From positions 1-64,000 of the forward strand of contig CAZAER010000006.1 of assembly GCA_964484195.1 (NCBI GenBank): a stretch of 64,000 nucleotides of DNA, read 5' to 3'. A program made the translations under genes and the position numbers. Origin of the DNA: JALHOP01 sp964484195 (GTDB lineage Bacteria > Myxococcota > XYA12-FULL-58-9 > JALHOP01). Under the pieces are notes generated by a model. That model was given only the letters and a program-made list of their open reading frames with translations, did no database searches and had not been told where the DNA came from. Below are positions 1-9,159 of this stretch, piece after piece; positions within the stretch are counted from its first letter, which is position 1; each line of letters begins with the position of its first letter.

Positions 1-324
1 GGCGGCGTCATCGTCACCCCGCCCGGCTACCCGGCCGCTCCGGTCTACCCGGCGCCGGTCTACCCAGCGCCGGTCTATCCTCCAGTGGTCGTGGCTCCGC
101 CGGTCGTGGTTGCCCCACCTGTCATGGTCGGTCCGCCAGTCGTCGTCGGCCCGCCAATGTACAGCCCGCCGGTCCTCGTGGGTCCGCCGGTCTATCACCG
201 TCCGTGGTGGTCACCGTGGAGTCGTCAGCCCGTCCGTGGCTACCGCCCGTGCAGCGCCTTCGAGGCGTTCTTCACCAGCGGCGCGGTCAACCGCCACGGC
301 CGCCACTTCTGCCCCATTCGCTAG
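1..324 (+). CDS. C-terminal part of a Pro/Val-rich repeat protein (5' end outside window)
   Basis: The frame is open from the first base of the window, so the gene begins upstream and only its last 107 residues are visible. The visible part starts with YPAPV-type repeats, continues with VVVAPPV/VGPPV repeats, and ends in a non-repetitive tail containing WWSPW and a terminal HFCPIR. Such proline/valine/tyrosine-rich segments are common in exported or cell-envelope proteins, but the N-terminus needed to judge export is missing. A start inside the repeats (GTG at 85) is possible but has no ribosome-binding site and would only truncate the repeat. The next gene is on the same strand 50 bases downstream. 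Function unknown. Confidence 0.6.
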   Translation, partial: GGVIVTPPGYPAAPVYPAPVYPAPVYPPVVVAPPVVVAPPVMVGPPVVVGPPMYSPPVLVGPPVYHRPWWSPWSRQPVRGYRPCSAFEAFFTSGAVNRHGRHFCPIR

Positions 325-374
325 TAGAAGGGTCGCGATAGCTTGTCTGCAATAACGTACTCGTCGGAGGTTAC

Positions 375-848
375 GTGTTCATCAACGAAATGAGTCAGCT
401 CGTTGAGGCGTATCTGGCGAACGATGGTGTCGTTCAGAACGACGAGTACGTTCAGCTGCTTACCGCTGCGTTGCAGGATGGCGTGCAGGACTACGAGCTG
501 TCCGCGGCCCGCACGCTGCTACAGCAGGCCGAGGGGATTAGCCAGCAAGCGGCTGCGATCTACCAGCAAGAGGCGCAGCAGCTGGCCTACATCCGCGCTA
601 TGGCACCGACGGCGAGCGGCGTCATCGACAGCCGCAATCCGTTGCCCGGCGTCCTCAGCCTCGCGATCGGCGGCATCGGCATCGCGCAGCACCGCGAGCA
701 AGTCCGCACCGCGGAGCAACGTGTGACTCAGGCGACGCAGCAGTACCAAGCGACGCAGCAGCGCGTCGTCGCCTACCAGACCATTCAAGCCGAGCTTACG
801 AACCGCGCCTCGACGTGGACCAAGCTCATGGCTTGGGTAAACGGCTAG
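375..848 (+). CDS. Hypothetical Gln/Ala-rich helical protein
   Basis: This is a 157-residue protein I do not recognise. The GTG start at 375 is preceded by GGAGG four bases upstream; the in-frame ATG at 390 is less well placed. Most of the chain looks helical and rich in Gln and Ala, with a first coiled-coil-like block around residues 40-65. A short Gly/Ile/Leu-rich stretch follows at about 88-103 (PGVLSLAIGGIGIA) that might contact a membrane. A second Gln-rich helical block covers roughly 105-140. There is no cleavable signal peptide and no catalytic motif. It follows the proline-rich gene on the same strand and converges on the 861-1250 gene. The coding call rests on length, the ribosome-binding site and codon use. 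Confidence 0.6.
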   Translation: MFINEMSQLVEAYLANDGVVQNDEYVQLLTAALQDGVQDYELSAARTLLQQAEGISQQAAAIYQQEAQQLAYIRAMAPTASGVIDSRNPLPGVLSLAIGGIGIAQHREQVRTAEQRVTQATQQYQATQQRVVAYQTIQAELTNRASTWTKLMAWVNG

Positions 849-860
849 AACGCGCTCGAG

Positions 861-1250
861 CTACTTCTTGCGCCGCGGCCCGACACCCGACGTCGGTGGC
901 GCAAGACCTGCGACCGTCTTGCTCTTGGGCTCGGACTTCCAGCCGGTGAGCTTCTTCGCTTGATTGAGCTCGACGCCGGCTGCGCTCGCGACACTCGCCG
1001 CCGCCGCCGCGTTGAACGCGACCATCGCAATGGTGACGAGCTGCGAAGCTGCTCTGCCGGCGCCTTGTTTACCGAGCCGCATCGCCAGCACCGCGAGGTG
1101 CGTTGCGATCTCCTCACCGTCCGGATGCTGCGACAGCCGCGTGATCCACGCCTCGGCACGGTCTTGCGGCATGTCGAGATCGTCGCCGAGGTCTTCGGCG
1201 AGCTCGTGAATCAACGGATGGAACGGCGTTGCCATCGCGTGCTCCGCCAT
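861..1250 (-). CDS. Hypothetical protein coupled to the FadN-like gene
   Basis: A 129-residue protein of unknown function. The N-terminal half is charged (ELAEDLGDDLDMPQDRAEAW), the middle (about 60-95) is an Ala-rich helix that could be amphipathic or weakly membrane-associated, and the tail is basic and ends in RRKK. Its ATG overlaps the TAA stop of the upstream fadN-like gene by one base (TAATG), so translation is probably coupled and the two genes form one minus-strand transcript. The coupling suggests, but does not prove, a role linked to fatty-acid oxidation. No motif supports an enzymatic function. Confidence 0.6.
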   Translation of the reverse strand: MAEHAMATPFHPLIHELAEDLGDDLDMPQDRAEAWITRLSQHPDGEEIATHLAVLAMRLGKQGAGRAASQLVTIAMVAFNAAAAASVASAAGVELNQAKKLTGWKSEPKSKTVAGLAPPTSGVGPRRKK

Positions 1251-3613
1251 TAGTTACGTAGCGGCTTCCCGGACATCAGGATGCTCTGGATGCGCGCTTG
1301 CGTTTTCTCTTCACCGCACAGCGAGACGAACGCTTCACGCTCGAGGTCCAAGTAATCTTGCTCGGTGCGCTCGGCACCCAAGGCCACGTGTCCGCCGCAG
1401 AGGACATGCGCGACCTTACGCGCGACGACAGCATCATGCTCGGTGGCGTGACCCGCCTGCACCATGTTGTAGACGCTGGCGCCGATGGTCTTCTCGAGGT
1501 CGTAGCCCGCGGCTTTCAAGACCTTCGGACGCGGCGGCATGTAGCCGGCGCGCGCCATACCAATCGCGCGCTGCTTGGCGTCGTAGGTGAGGTACTCGCG
1601 GTTGAGCGTGATGCCGTCGGTCGGCATGAGGAAGCGCAAGCGCTTGGCCTCTTCCGCGCCGGTCGCGACCTTGGCGGTCGCGATGTTGAGCGACGCCTGC
1701 GCGATGAACGGCAGGATGTCGACACCGGGAGTGTTCATCTCGCGCTCGGTCCAACGCTCCACCAAACGGAGCGAGCCCGTACCCGCCGGAATGACACCTA
1801 CGCCGACCTCGACGAGCCCGATGTACGTCTCGGCGTGCGCCACCGCGGCGTCGCACGACATGACCATCTCGCAGGCGCCACCGAAGGTGTATTGAAACGG
1901 CGCCGCCACCGTCGGCACACCGCAATAGCGGAGGCGTTGATAGACGTTCTGCAGCTCGCGCACCATGGTGTCGATCTGCGCCCAGTCTTTGTTCTGGGCC
2001 GCCATGTACACGAGCATCAGGTTGGCGCCGGCGCCGAAGTGCTGACCCTCGTTGGTGATGACGATGCCCTGGAAGTCTTTCTCGGCTTTGTCGATGGCCT
2101 CGTTGAGCAACGTGATCACGTCACCGTCGAGGGTGTTCATCTTGGTGTGGACTTCGACGCCGAGGATGCCATCACCCAGGTCGAGCATCGAAGCACCGAG
2201 GTTCTCCTTGATGACCTTCTTGGGATCTTCATGGAGGGCAGCGAGGCGGATCTGCTTGGCGCCGAACGGAACCTTCGACGGCTTCTTCGCCTTGGCGTCG
2301 AAGTACGTTTTAGCGGCCTCGCCGTCGGCGTAGAAGGATTTACGACCGGAGGCGAGCATCTGCTCGACCCATTCCGGCACCTTCATGCCGTCTTTCTTCA
2401 TGCGCGCGACCGACTCTTCGACGCCGATGGCATCCCAGGCCTCGAACGGTCCCAAGTCCCAGTTGAAGCCCCAGCGCATGGCTCGGTCGATGTTGACGAT
2501 GTCGTCGGCGATCTCGCCCACCAGCATCGCGCTGTACTGCAGTGTCCGCGCAAGCAGACGCCAAGCGAACTGCGCTGCCTTGTCATCGGCGTTGACGAGC
2601 GCCTTCAAGCGCGGGCCGGGCTCCTCGATGTTCTTGACGGCGCCGAGCGAGTCGAAGCGCACCTTGTTTTGCGCGCGGTACTCGAGCGTCTTGGGGTCGA
2701 GGACCATGATGTCCTTCCCCTCTTTTTTGTAGAAGCCGGCGCCCGTCTTCTGACCGTGGCGGCCACTGGCGACCAGCTTCTCGACCCAGGCGGGCGCCTT
2801 GAACATGTCGCGCTCGGGATCTTTCTCGCCCTTGTCGTACGAGGTCTTGGCGACATGACCGATGACGTCGATGCCGACGAAGTCACCCAGGCGGAACGCG
2901 CCGGTCGACGGACGGCCCATCGGCGTCGACGCGATCTTGTCGACCTCTTCGATGGTGAGGCCCATCTCGTCATGCAGGTGCATCGCCACCATGGCGTCGT
3001 GGATGCCGATGCGGTTGGCGATGAAGTTCGGTGTGTCTTTGGCGTGCACGACACCTTTGCCGAGCATCTCGCCGATGGCGATGGCGCGCTCCATCACCTT
3101 GGCATCCGTCTTGGGGCCGCCGATGATCTCGAGCAGGCGCATGTAACGGACCGGGCTGAAGAAGTGCAGGATGACGAAGCGTTTCTGCAGGTCTGCGGGC
3201 AGGTCTTCGATCATCGAGGCGAGCGACAGACCACTGGTGTTCGAAGCAACGATGGTGTTCGGGCCAATGTTCTTCGCGACGTTGGCGAACAGCTTCTTCT
3301 TGATGTCGAGCCGCTCGACCACTGCCTCGATGACCAAGTCGCAGCTCTTCAGCACGCCCATGTCGTCGTCGAAGTTACCGGGCGTGACGAGACGCGCGAT
3401 GTCTGGGTCGAAGAACACGGCCGGCTTCGCCTTCAGGCCTTTCTCGATGGCGCTGATGGCGAGCTTGTTGCGGGCGGCCTTCTTGTCGCCTGCGTCGGCG
3501 GGAACGATATCGAGGAGATGGACGCGGACGCCGAGGGAAGCGATGTGCGCAGCAATCGCGGTCCCCATGAAGCCAGCACCTAGAACGGCAGCGGTTTGCA
3601 GACGGTCAGCCAC
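1250..3613 (-). CDS. fadN: 3-hydroxyacyl-CoA dehydrogenase / enoyl-CoA hydratase, FadN type
   Basis: Bifunctional beta-oxidation enzyme that hydrates enoyl-CoA and oxidises the resulting 3-hydroxyacyl-CoA with NAD. The Rossmann motif VLGAGFMG lies at residues 10-17, followed by the dehydrogenase signature HFFSPVRYM and the helical C-domain. The crotonase domain comes last (roughly 480-680, with FGAGANL and VEVGVGVIPAG). This order, dehydrogenase before hydratase, is that of Bacillus FadN and the reverse of FadB/FadJ. I chose the GTG at 3613, which has AAGGGGA just upstream and gives 787 residues, close to the usual FadN length. An ATG at 3628 is the alternative, and longer forms run into the divergent promoter region. 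No thiolase is adjacent; the fadI-fadJ pair lies at 39.6-43.1 kb. The downstream gene at 861-1250 overlaps by one base. Confidence 0.9.
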   Translation of the reverse strand: MADRLQTAAVLGAGFMGTAIAAHIASLGVRVHLLDIVPADAGDKKAARNKLAISAIEKGLKAKPAVFFDPDIARLVTPGNFDDDMGVLKSCDLVIEAVVERLDIKKKLFANVAKNIGPNTIVASNTSGLSLASMIEDLPADLQKRFVILHFFSPVRYMRLLEIIGGPKTDAKVMERAIAIGEMLGKGVVHAKDTPNFIANRIGIHDAMVAMHLHDEMGLTIEEVDKIASTPMGRPSTGAFRLGDFVGIDVIGHVAKTSYDKGEKDPERDMFKAPAWVEKLVASGRHGQKTGAGFYKKEGKDIMVLDPKTLEYRAQNKVRFDSLGAVKNIEEPGPRLKALVNADDKAAQFAWRLLARTLQYSAMLVGEIADDIVNIDRAMRWGFNWDLGPFEAWDAIGVEESVARMKKDGMKVPEWVEQMLASGRKSFYADGEAAKTYFDAKAKKPSKVPFGAKQIRLAALHEDPKKVIKENLGASMLDLGDGILGVEVHTKMNTLDGDVITLLNEAIDKAEKDFQGIVITNEGQHFGAGANLMLVYMAAQNKDWAQIDTMVRELQNVYQRLRYCGVPTVAAPFQYTFGGACEMVMSCDAAVAHAETYIGLVEVGVGVIPAGTGSLRLVERWTEREMNTPGVDILPFIAQASLNIATAKVATGAEEAKRLRFLMPTDGITLNREYLTYDAKQRAIGMARAGYMPPRPKVLKAAGYDLEKTIGASVYNMVQAGHATEHDAVVARKVAHVLCGGHVALGAERTEQDYLDLEREAFVSLCGEEKTQARIQSILMSGKPLRN

Positions 3614-3721
3614 GGTGGTCCCCTTCATGTGAACACTGACTAGATCGGAGCCGGGAGAACTTAGTATCGTTGCCGCCAGCGAGCAATGGCCCGCGCTTTG
3701 CGGCATACTGCTCGTCTACGC

Positions 3722-5821
3722 ATGCAAGGGAGAAACCCAAAGAGCGTCGCGGTGATGGCGGCGGTCGCCGTGTTGTTCATGGCTGGCTGTCAGCGCGACC
3801 ACGTCGATTTGAATCGGCCCTGCGTCACCGATGGTGACTGTGTGGACGGCACTGTCTGCAATAGCGGTCGATGCGGCGACCTTCCCGACCCAACGTGCAC
3901 CCCGGCTGGTGAGATCTGCGACGGCCGCGACAACGATTGCGACGGCAACCCGGACGACGGTTTCGAATGTATGCTCGGCACCAGCCTCGGCTGCGGCGAC
4001 GGCACCAGCCGACTCTGCAAGAGCAACTGCACCTACAGCGAGTGCGTCCAAGACTGGTTCGACGGCGCGTGGGCACACCGCATCCCCATCACCGTCAACG
4101 GCAGCCTGGTTACGACCAACGCCGGCAACGTCGTCGTACCGGTTCGCGTTCCCGCCGCGACCTTCGGCAGCGCCGGGAGCGCCGTGACCACCAGCGACGG
4201 CCGCGACGTTCGCATCACCGATCTCGCCAATCGTCCGCTCCGGCACCAGGTCGAGAGCTGGGACGCTGCGCACGGCTACGTCGTCTGGGTGCAACTCCCA
4301 GAGCTGCAAGCAGGCGAATCGCGCAAGCTGCTGCTCTACGTCGGAAACCCTCATGCCGAGTCGGCCTCGACCAGCGACATCTGGGACGACGACTACGTCG
4401 GAGTCTGGCACCTCGCAGACGACGGCGCGTTGCTGGATGCCACGGCGGGCGAGCATGATGGGGATCGCCCAGTCGCGAGTCCGGCCGGCGGTGTCTTCGG
4501 GAGCGGACAGCGCTACGACGGCAGCCAGGGTGCATTCGCCTCCAAAGCGAGCATCGAGGCAGCCAATGACCTGACTCTCGAGGGCTGGTTCATTCCTTCG
4601 CTTCCGGCGCAGCCGTGGCGGCGCTCCCTAACGGTCGACGTCCCAGCCGCGGACATGCAGGCGGTTTGGAAGGCGCCGGACAACCTCGAGCTCGAGGCGC
4701 ACACCGACCTGTTCACACGCATGCGTGTCGTCGATGGCGAGCAGCCACGTACCTACGCAGTGCTCGAGACCGACGTCGGCTACGAGGTGTGGATCCGTTC
4801 ACCGGTAGCGGGCACTCCAGCCTGGAGTCTCGTCTACGGGCAGAGCGGAATCGGCGACGCCTCAGACCCCGCCTCGACTTTTCATTTCTGGGCCAACGAA
4901 GACACCTTCGACCAGTTCACCGAGCAGAGCAGCGCGACGACCAGCGGCAACCTCTCGGTCGAAGGCGGCCGACTCGGCGTGCACATGCCATTCGACCTGC
5001 GGGACGGCTACTTCGTACAGACGTACGCGAACTACAATCAGTCGGTTCCGGAGTTCAATTTCTCGGGCGGACTACCGCACATCAGCTCGGCAATGCAGCC
5101 CGGCAGCAATCTGCCAACCCCCACCTCCGGAGTGTGGGTGGCGCGCGCTCCCGGCATGAGTGGTGGCGCCATGCGCACGTCCGTCGGCGCCAGCCCGGGA
5201 TTCGATCAGATCAACGACCTCGCCCTGCCCTTTCTTACCAACGACATCGGCATCGGTTTGCATGCCAATCAGGCGTCCGTTTTCGTGGACCAAGAGCTTT
5301 CGCGAACGACTCCTTGCGCCTGGGCCCAGCCGCTCAACTACATGCTACTTGGCGCGTACGATCACGCGAGCCCGATCTTTCGCACCAACTATATCGCCAT
5401 GTTCGTGCGCCGCTGGCCAGGTTCGACTCCAGTCGTGGTCGCAAGCCGCGAGCGCGCCGGCGGCATCGGCCTCGGTGATTTCGCCATCGGAGTGCAGCCG
5501 AACGCCATCTACGCGACCACGAATGCCGATTCCGATTTCGTGCTCGCTTCGAACGGCCCGCTATCGGCGCGGCACGTCGCGCTCGTGGTGCAAGGAAGCG
5601 ACGCGCGACTCTATGTCGACGCCCAGCTCGTACTCTCTCTCACGGCGCAGGCTCACGGTTCGCTGAACGGCCTCTCGCTTGCCGACGCCTTCGCGGTCAA
5701 CGGCGTCATCGACGAAGTGCGCCTGTCGCGGGTGGCGCGGTCACAAACACGGCTCGCGTTCCAGATCGTGTCGGCGCGCGCTGACTTCATCGCGCTCGGC
5801 GCAGCCGAAACGCTGCAATAG
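3722..5821 (+). CDS. Lipoprotein with MopE-like motif, DUF2341 and LamG-like domains
   Basis: A 699-residue exported protein. A basic start, a hydrophobic stretch and a lipobox ending in FMAGC predict a lipid-anchored protein. After the signal comes a Cys-rich segment with a CDGRDNDCDGNPDDGFEC motif, the putative metal-binding repeat found in MopE-like proteins of Myxococcota. It is followed by a DUF2341-like start (AWAHRIPITV) and concanavalin/LamG-like beta-sandwich segments, recognisable by YVGVWHLADD and by a late VIDEVRLSRVARS. LamG domains usually bind glycans or proteins, so a surface adhesive or binding role is likely. The start is uncertain: ATG 3722 gives a sensible signal peptide but lacks a clear ribosome-binding site, and ATG 3755 would also leave a lipobox. 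The gene is divergent from fadN. Confidence 0.8.
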   Translation: MQGRNPKSVAVMAAVAVLFMAGCQRDHVDLNRPCVTDGDCVDGTVCNSGRCGDLPDPTCTPAGEICDGRDNDCDGNPDDGFECMLGTSLGCGDGTSRLCKSNCTYSECVQDWFDGAWAHRIPITVNGSLVTTNAGNVVVPVRVPAATFGSAGSAVTTSDGRDVRITDLANRPLRHQVESWDAAHGYVVWVQLPELQAGESRKLLLYVGNPHAESASTSDIWDDDYVGVWHLADDGALLDATAGEHDGDRPVASPAGGVFGSGQRYDGSQGAFASKASIEAANDLTLEGWFIPSLPAQPWRRSLTVDVPAADMQAVWKAPDNLELEAHTDLFTRMRVVDGEQPRTYAVLETDVGYEVWIRSPVAGTPAWSLVYGQSGIGDASDPASTFHFWANEDTFDQFTEQSSATTSGNLSVEGGRLGVHMPFDLRDGYFVQTYANYNQSVPEFNFSGGLPHISSAMQPGSNLPTPTSGVWVARAPGMSGGAMRTSVGASPGFDQINDLALPFLTNDIGIGLHANQASVFVDQELSRTTPCAWAQPLNYMLLGAYDHASPIFRTNYIAMFVRRWPGSTPVVVASRERAGGIGLGDFAIGVQPNAIYATTNADSDFVLASNGPLSARHVALVVQGSDARLYVDAQLVLSLTAQAHGSLNGLSLADAFAVNGVIDEVRLSRVARSQTRLAFQIVSARADFIALGAAETLQ

Positions 5822-5839
5822 CGGGCACGAGCGCTCGCG

Positions 5840-8800
5840 CTAGAATCGGTGCGTGAAGACGCCGGAGAAGTCGAGCCCGACGCTGAGAATCCAGCTACCG
5901 CCGAACTGCCGGTTCGAGATGGTGGTGCCGTCCGCGAGCAAGACGTCGTCTGATTTCCCGCGCACGACGACGATGTCCGCCGACACGAAAAACGAGAGCT
6001 TCTGTTGCCAGAACGGCCACAGCACCCGCGTCACATCGAGCGCGTAGAACCCGATATCCGACGGCAGGTCGTTTCGATCGGGGAATAGGTAACGTAGGTC
6101 GAGGGTGCTCTCGAGGCGGAGCTGTTGGTACAGCGGCATGACGAGGGTGTAACCGGCAGCGAGACCGTAGTTCAGGTCGAACGGTGCTGGTTGCGAGAAG
6201 TCTTCTTGCACGAGGAAGCCGGCGCGCACCTCGCGCAGCTTCGGTCCGGGAAAGAAGACGAGACCGACGACGCCGCGCGCGAGCTTCTGGCGCTGGTCGT
6301 TCTCGGTGGCTCGGGTGAACTCGGTGTCGTACGCCGCTTGGACGAACGGCACCACGCGCAAGACGTCGCCGATGGTGCCGAACTGCAGTGCATTCAAACG
6401 GAGCTCGGTCGAGAGCACGATGTCGTCGAGGGTCTCTTGCGAGATACGCTCGTCGGGAACGCCGTTGTCGTTGGTGTCGTTGCGAGCGATGAGCTTCGCG
6501 TAGTCGAGCCGGAGCTTGGTCTCCCAAGCGAACGGCGCCGAGTCGTAGACCGCCGCGACGTTGGTGCGGATGCCGTACTGGGTGTTTGCCTGCTGGGTCA
6601 CGCGGCTCTCGCGGGTGTCCTTGAAGCGGCGGATATTGTCGCTGTTGCTGTACGACGAAGCGGACAACGAGAGTTGATTCACCACCAGCTTCCACCGCGG
6701 CACCACCTTGGTGCTCACGTCCTCGAGCATCTCCTCGACATAGTCGACGGCGCCGGAGGGACCGCGTTTTTCACGCTCGAGAGCATCGAGCACCATGCTC
6801 CGCAATAACGGCTTGCCTGGCTCTAGTTTCTTGTTGGCGAAGGCGTCGGCGAGCTCGCGGCCGGTGAACACCGATTCGCTCACCGCGACGCGATATGGCT
6901 CGCGCGGGTCGAGCGCCCGTCCGCGGACCAAACCGGTCACGGGGTCGAGGCCCGAGACGAACAACACTTGCGACGCTGGCCAGTCCTCGGCCTTGAACTG
7001 TCGCGCCAAACGCTGCACCACCGGCTGCAGCTCGAGGCCGGTGAGGGTCACCACTTGCACCGCGTCGCCAGTGCGCAGCCAGCTGCCGACGGTCTCACGC
7101 GATATCGGCCCGACGATCTCCCACTCGCGCGGCACGTTGTAGCTGATGGCGATGTCGGCGCGGGTCTCGCGGTTGATGATGTTCGTGACCATGCGCATCC
7201 ACAGCGGGTCCGAGTAGCGCGCCGGCTGGCTGCGTGGGGCGCGCCTGTAGCCGCGGCGGTGGAGAATGTGATCACCCCAGACCAGGCTCGCGAGCTCGGG
7301 CTTTCCCTCGACCATCAAGCGCGCCTCGGGCACGAGGATGGCCGCGTCTTTGATGAGACTCTTCTCTTCGGCGACACGGAAGCTGCGCTCGACTTGGGGG
7401 TCCAACGGTCCGTCTTCCAGGACCGGTTGACGCTCCTCGACGACGCGCACCGGTCGCGCCCGGCGTCGTCCCTTATGGCGGACGAGGTCGGTGCTGATAC
7501 GCGTCACCGCCCGCCACGGAGGCTGGAAGGTCACGAGCGCGCCGCTGCCGTAGGTCACCTCGAGCTCGCTCGGGCTCTCGGGCACGTCGGTGACCCGACG
7601 CAGCGGATCGATGTTCGAGTTCACCGGCGGGCCGATGACGACGTCGACACCTTCGATACGGGTGAGCGGCGCAGGATCGCGCGACGCCACCAACAACACG
7701 GTGAGATCCGGTCGGCGCTTGAGATAGGCGCGGAGCTCTTCGACGACACGGCCGACGGCGATGCTCATGTCCTCGAAACGCCAAGTCTTGCGGACCGACG
7801 TCGGCAACGTGTCGAGCTCGGCGGGGTCGACGACGCCAATGAAGGCCACCGTAAGACCATCGCGCTCCTGCAAGATGAAGCGCGGGAACGGACGCGCCGT
7901 GAAATCGTTCACGGTGGTTTCGCGACGGAACAGGTTCGCTGCTAGGTACGGCAAACCGAACTTGTTCGCCAAAGCGTACAGCTGTTCCGGGCCCATACCC
8001 AGCTCGGAGGCCACGGGCACCATGGCGGTGTAGCCCAAGCTCTTCGCGGTCTCGCCGCAATGCTCGAGGATCTCGGGTGTCATACGCGTGCCGAGCACGT
8101 CACCCATCGACACTAGCATCGCCGGGTTCTTCACGCGGGTGCGGTCGGGCTCGGTTTCGGCCCAGACCCGGCTGATGCGGCCGAGACGCCGCCCCAGACT
8201 GTAGAACGTGGTCTTGAAGTCTGCGGTGGTGACCTGGGTGATGCCGGCGAACTCGGGGGTGTAGTCGACGATCTCGTTCGACAGCTTGGCGCGCTCGTTG
8301 GTCTCGAGCTCGAGCACCAAGAGGGAGGCATCACCGTTCTTGTAGCGCGTCAGTCTGCCATAGCGGCGGGTGGTGAGCGGAAAGCGCTCTCCGGGCGCCA
8401 GGGCTTCTTCGATGCCCGCGAGCGTGTCGAAGAGCGCGTCGTACGGGTACTGGAAAGCGATCTCCTGAACGTTCACCAACACCGGGAGTCGCTCGGCGAG
8501 CAGCTCGCTCTCGTACACCAAGGGGTCGGCGATGAAGCGGCGCGCATCCATCACCTCGGTGCTGTCGCGCTCGGGGAACACGTAGATGGGTCCGCGTCGC
8601 AGCGCCGGAAAGCCGGCGGAGGTCACGTTCACCGAGCCGGGACGGTTGGCGAAGTTCTCGTAGAGGACCGAGAGCAGCTGCACCGTGGTGTCGCCGGAGT
8701 CGAGGCACCCATGCGTCGGCAGCACGATGTCGATGGTGCTACGCGGAGGTGGTGGCTTCACCGGGAGGGCCGGGAGCTGCTCGATGCTCGTCGGCGGAGG

Positions 8801-9016
8801 CTCGGGCACTGGCGCGGGAGCTTGAGTGGGAGCCGGCTCGGTCGGCTCCTCGGGCATCGCACCCTCGAGAGCGGGGGTGGTCTCGGGGGTTTCCGGCGGC
8901 TGATCGGGCAAGACCAAACCGGGCCCGGTCGAGCCGCTGGTGCCCTGCGCCGCGGCCAAGCGTCCAGCCGCAACGACTAGCCCTAAAACGGCGATACGGA
9001 AGGCTTTACGCAGCAC
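5840..9016 (-). CDS. Degenerate 5'-nucleotidase-like protein fused to an outer-membrane beta-barrel
   Basis: A 1058-residue exported protein. It starts with a signal peptide (residues 1-24) and a Pro/Glu-rich linker to about 95. Residues 300-470 follow the pattern of a 5'-nucleotidase metallophosphatase domain, but positions normally holding GN(H/E), the catalytic His and the final GH read ASELG, VASRD and GPPVN, so most metal ligands look lost. Residues 600-750 resemble the 5'-nucleotidase C-terminal domain (SYNVPREW, GPISRETVGSWL, TGLELQPVV). From about 775 to the end the chain alternates aromatic and polar residues and terminates in Phe, as in outer-membrane barrels. A protein displayed from an outer-membrane barrel is inferred. 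Start is GTG; the promoter region is shared with panB. The MopE-like lipoprotein converges on it. Confidence 0.65.
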   Translation of the reverse strand: MLRKAFRIAVLGLVVAAGRLAAAQGTSGSTGPGLVLPDQPPETPETTPALEGAMPEEPTEPAPTQAPAPVPEPPPTSIEQLPALPVKPPPPRSTIDIVLPTHGCLDSGDTTVQLLSVLYENFANRPGSVNVTSAGFPALRRGPIYVFPERDSTEVMDARRFIADPLVYESELLAERLPVLVNVQEIAFQYPYDALFDTLAGIEEALAPGERFPLTTRRYGRLTRYKNGDASLLVLELETNERAKLSNEIVDYTPEFAGITQVTTADFKTTFYSLGRRLGRISRVWAETEPDRTRVKNPAMLVSMGDVLGTRMTPEILEHCGETAKSLGYTAMVPVASELGMGPEQLYALANKFGLPYLAANLFRRETTVNDFTARPFPRFILQERDGLTVAFIGVVDPAELDTLPTSVRKTWRFEDMSIAVGRVVEELRAYLKRRPDLTVLLVASRDPAPLTRIEGVDVVIGPPVNSNIDPLRRVTDVPESPSELEVTYGSGALVTFQPPWRAVTRISTDLVRHKGRRRARPVRVVEERQPVLEDGPLDPQVERSFRVAEEKSLIKDAAILVPEARLMVEGKPELASLVWGDHILHRRGYRRAPRSQPARYSDPLWMRMVTNIINRETRADIAISYNVPREWEIVGPISRETVGSWLRTGDAVQVVTLTGLELQPVVQRLARQFKAEDWPASQVLFVSGLDPVTGLVRGRALDPREPYRVAVSESVFTGRELADAFANKKLEPGKPLLRSMVLDALEREKRGPSGAVDYVEEMLEDVSTKVVPRWKLVVNQLSLSASSYSNSDNIRRFKDTRESRVTQQANTQYGIRTNVAAVYDSAPFAWETKLRLDYAKLIARNDTNDNGVPDERISQETLDDIVLSTELRLNALQFGTIGDVLRVVPFVQAAYDTEFTRATENDQRQKLARGVVGLVFFPGPKLREVRAGFLVQEDFSQPAPFDLNYGLAAGYTLVMPLYQQLRLESTLDLRYLFPDRNDLPSDIGFYALDVTRVLWPFWQQKLSFFVSADIVVVRGKSDDVLLADGTTISNRQFGGSWILSVGLDFSGVFTHRF

Positions 9017-9059
9017 GGTGGGCGGTATATGCCGAGGGGTTTCCCGACATACAACCCGC

Positions 9060-9089
9060 TTGCCGCTAGAAAGAACGCGCCCCTATACT
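9060..9089 (+). promoter_or_regulatory. Sigma-70-type promoter for panBC
   Basis: TTGCCG at 9060-9065 and TATACT at 9084-9089 are separated by 18 bases, close to the housekeeping consensus. Transcription would start near 9096, leaving about 60 bases of leader before panB. The site lies in the divergent gap between the nucleotidase-barrel gene and panB. Seen by eye only. Confidence 0.5.
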
Positions 9090-9159
9090 AGGGGCATCCG
9101 CTTGGATCCGGACTTCGTGATGCCTTCGGGCGCGCGATGGACCGAGACGGAGGTTTCCC

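Noticed and set aside
1298..3583. 761-residue open frame on the plus strand
   Set aside because: Antisense to the fadN-like gene; composition is His/Arg/Asp-rich as expected of the reverse frame of a GC-rich gene, with no recognisable motif.
5821..5840. CGAGCGCTCG between convergent genes as a terminator
   Set aside because: A ten-base perfect palindrome without loop or T-tract cannot form a stable RNA hairpin.
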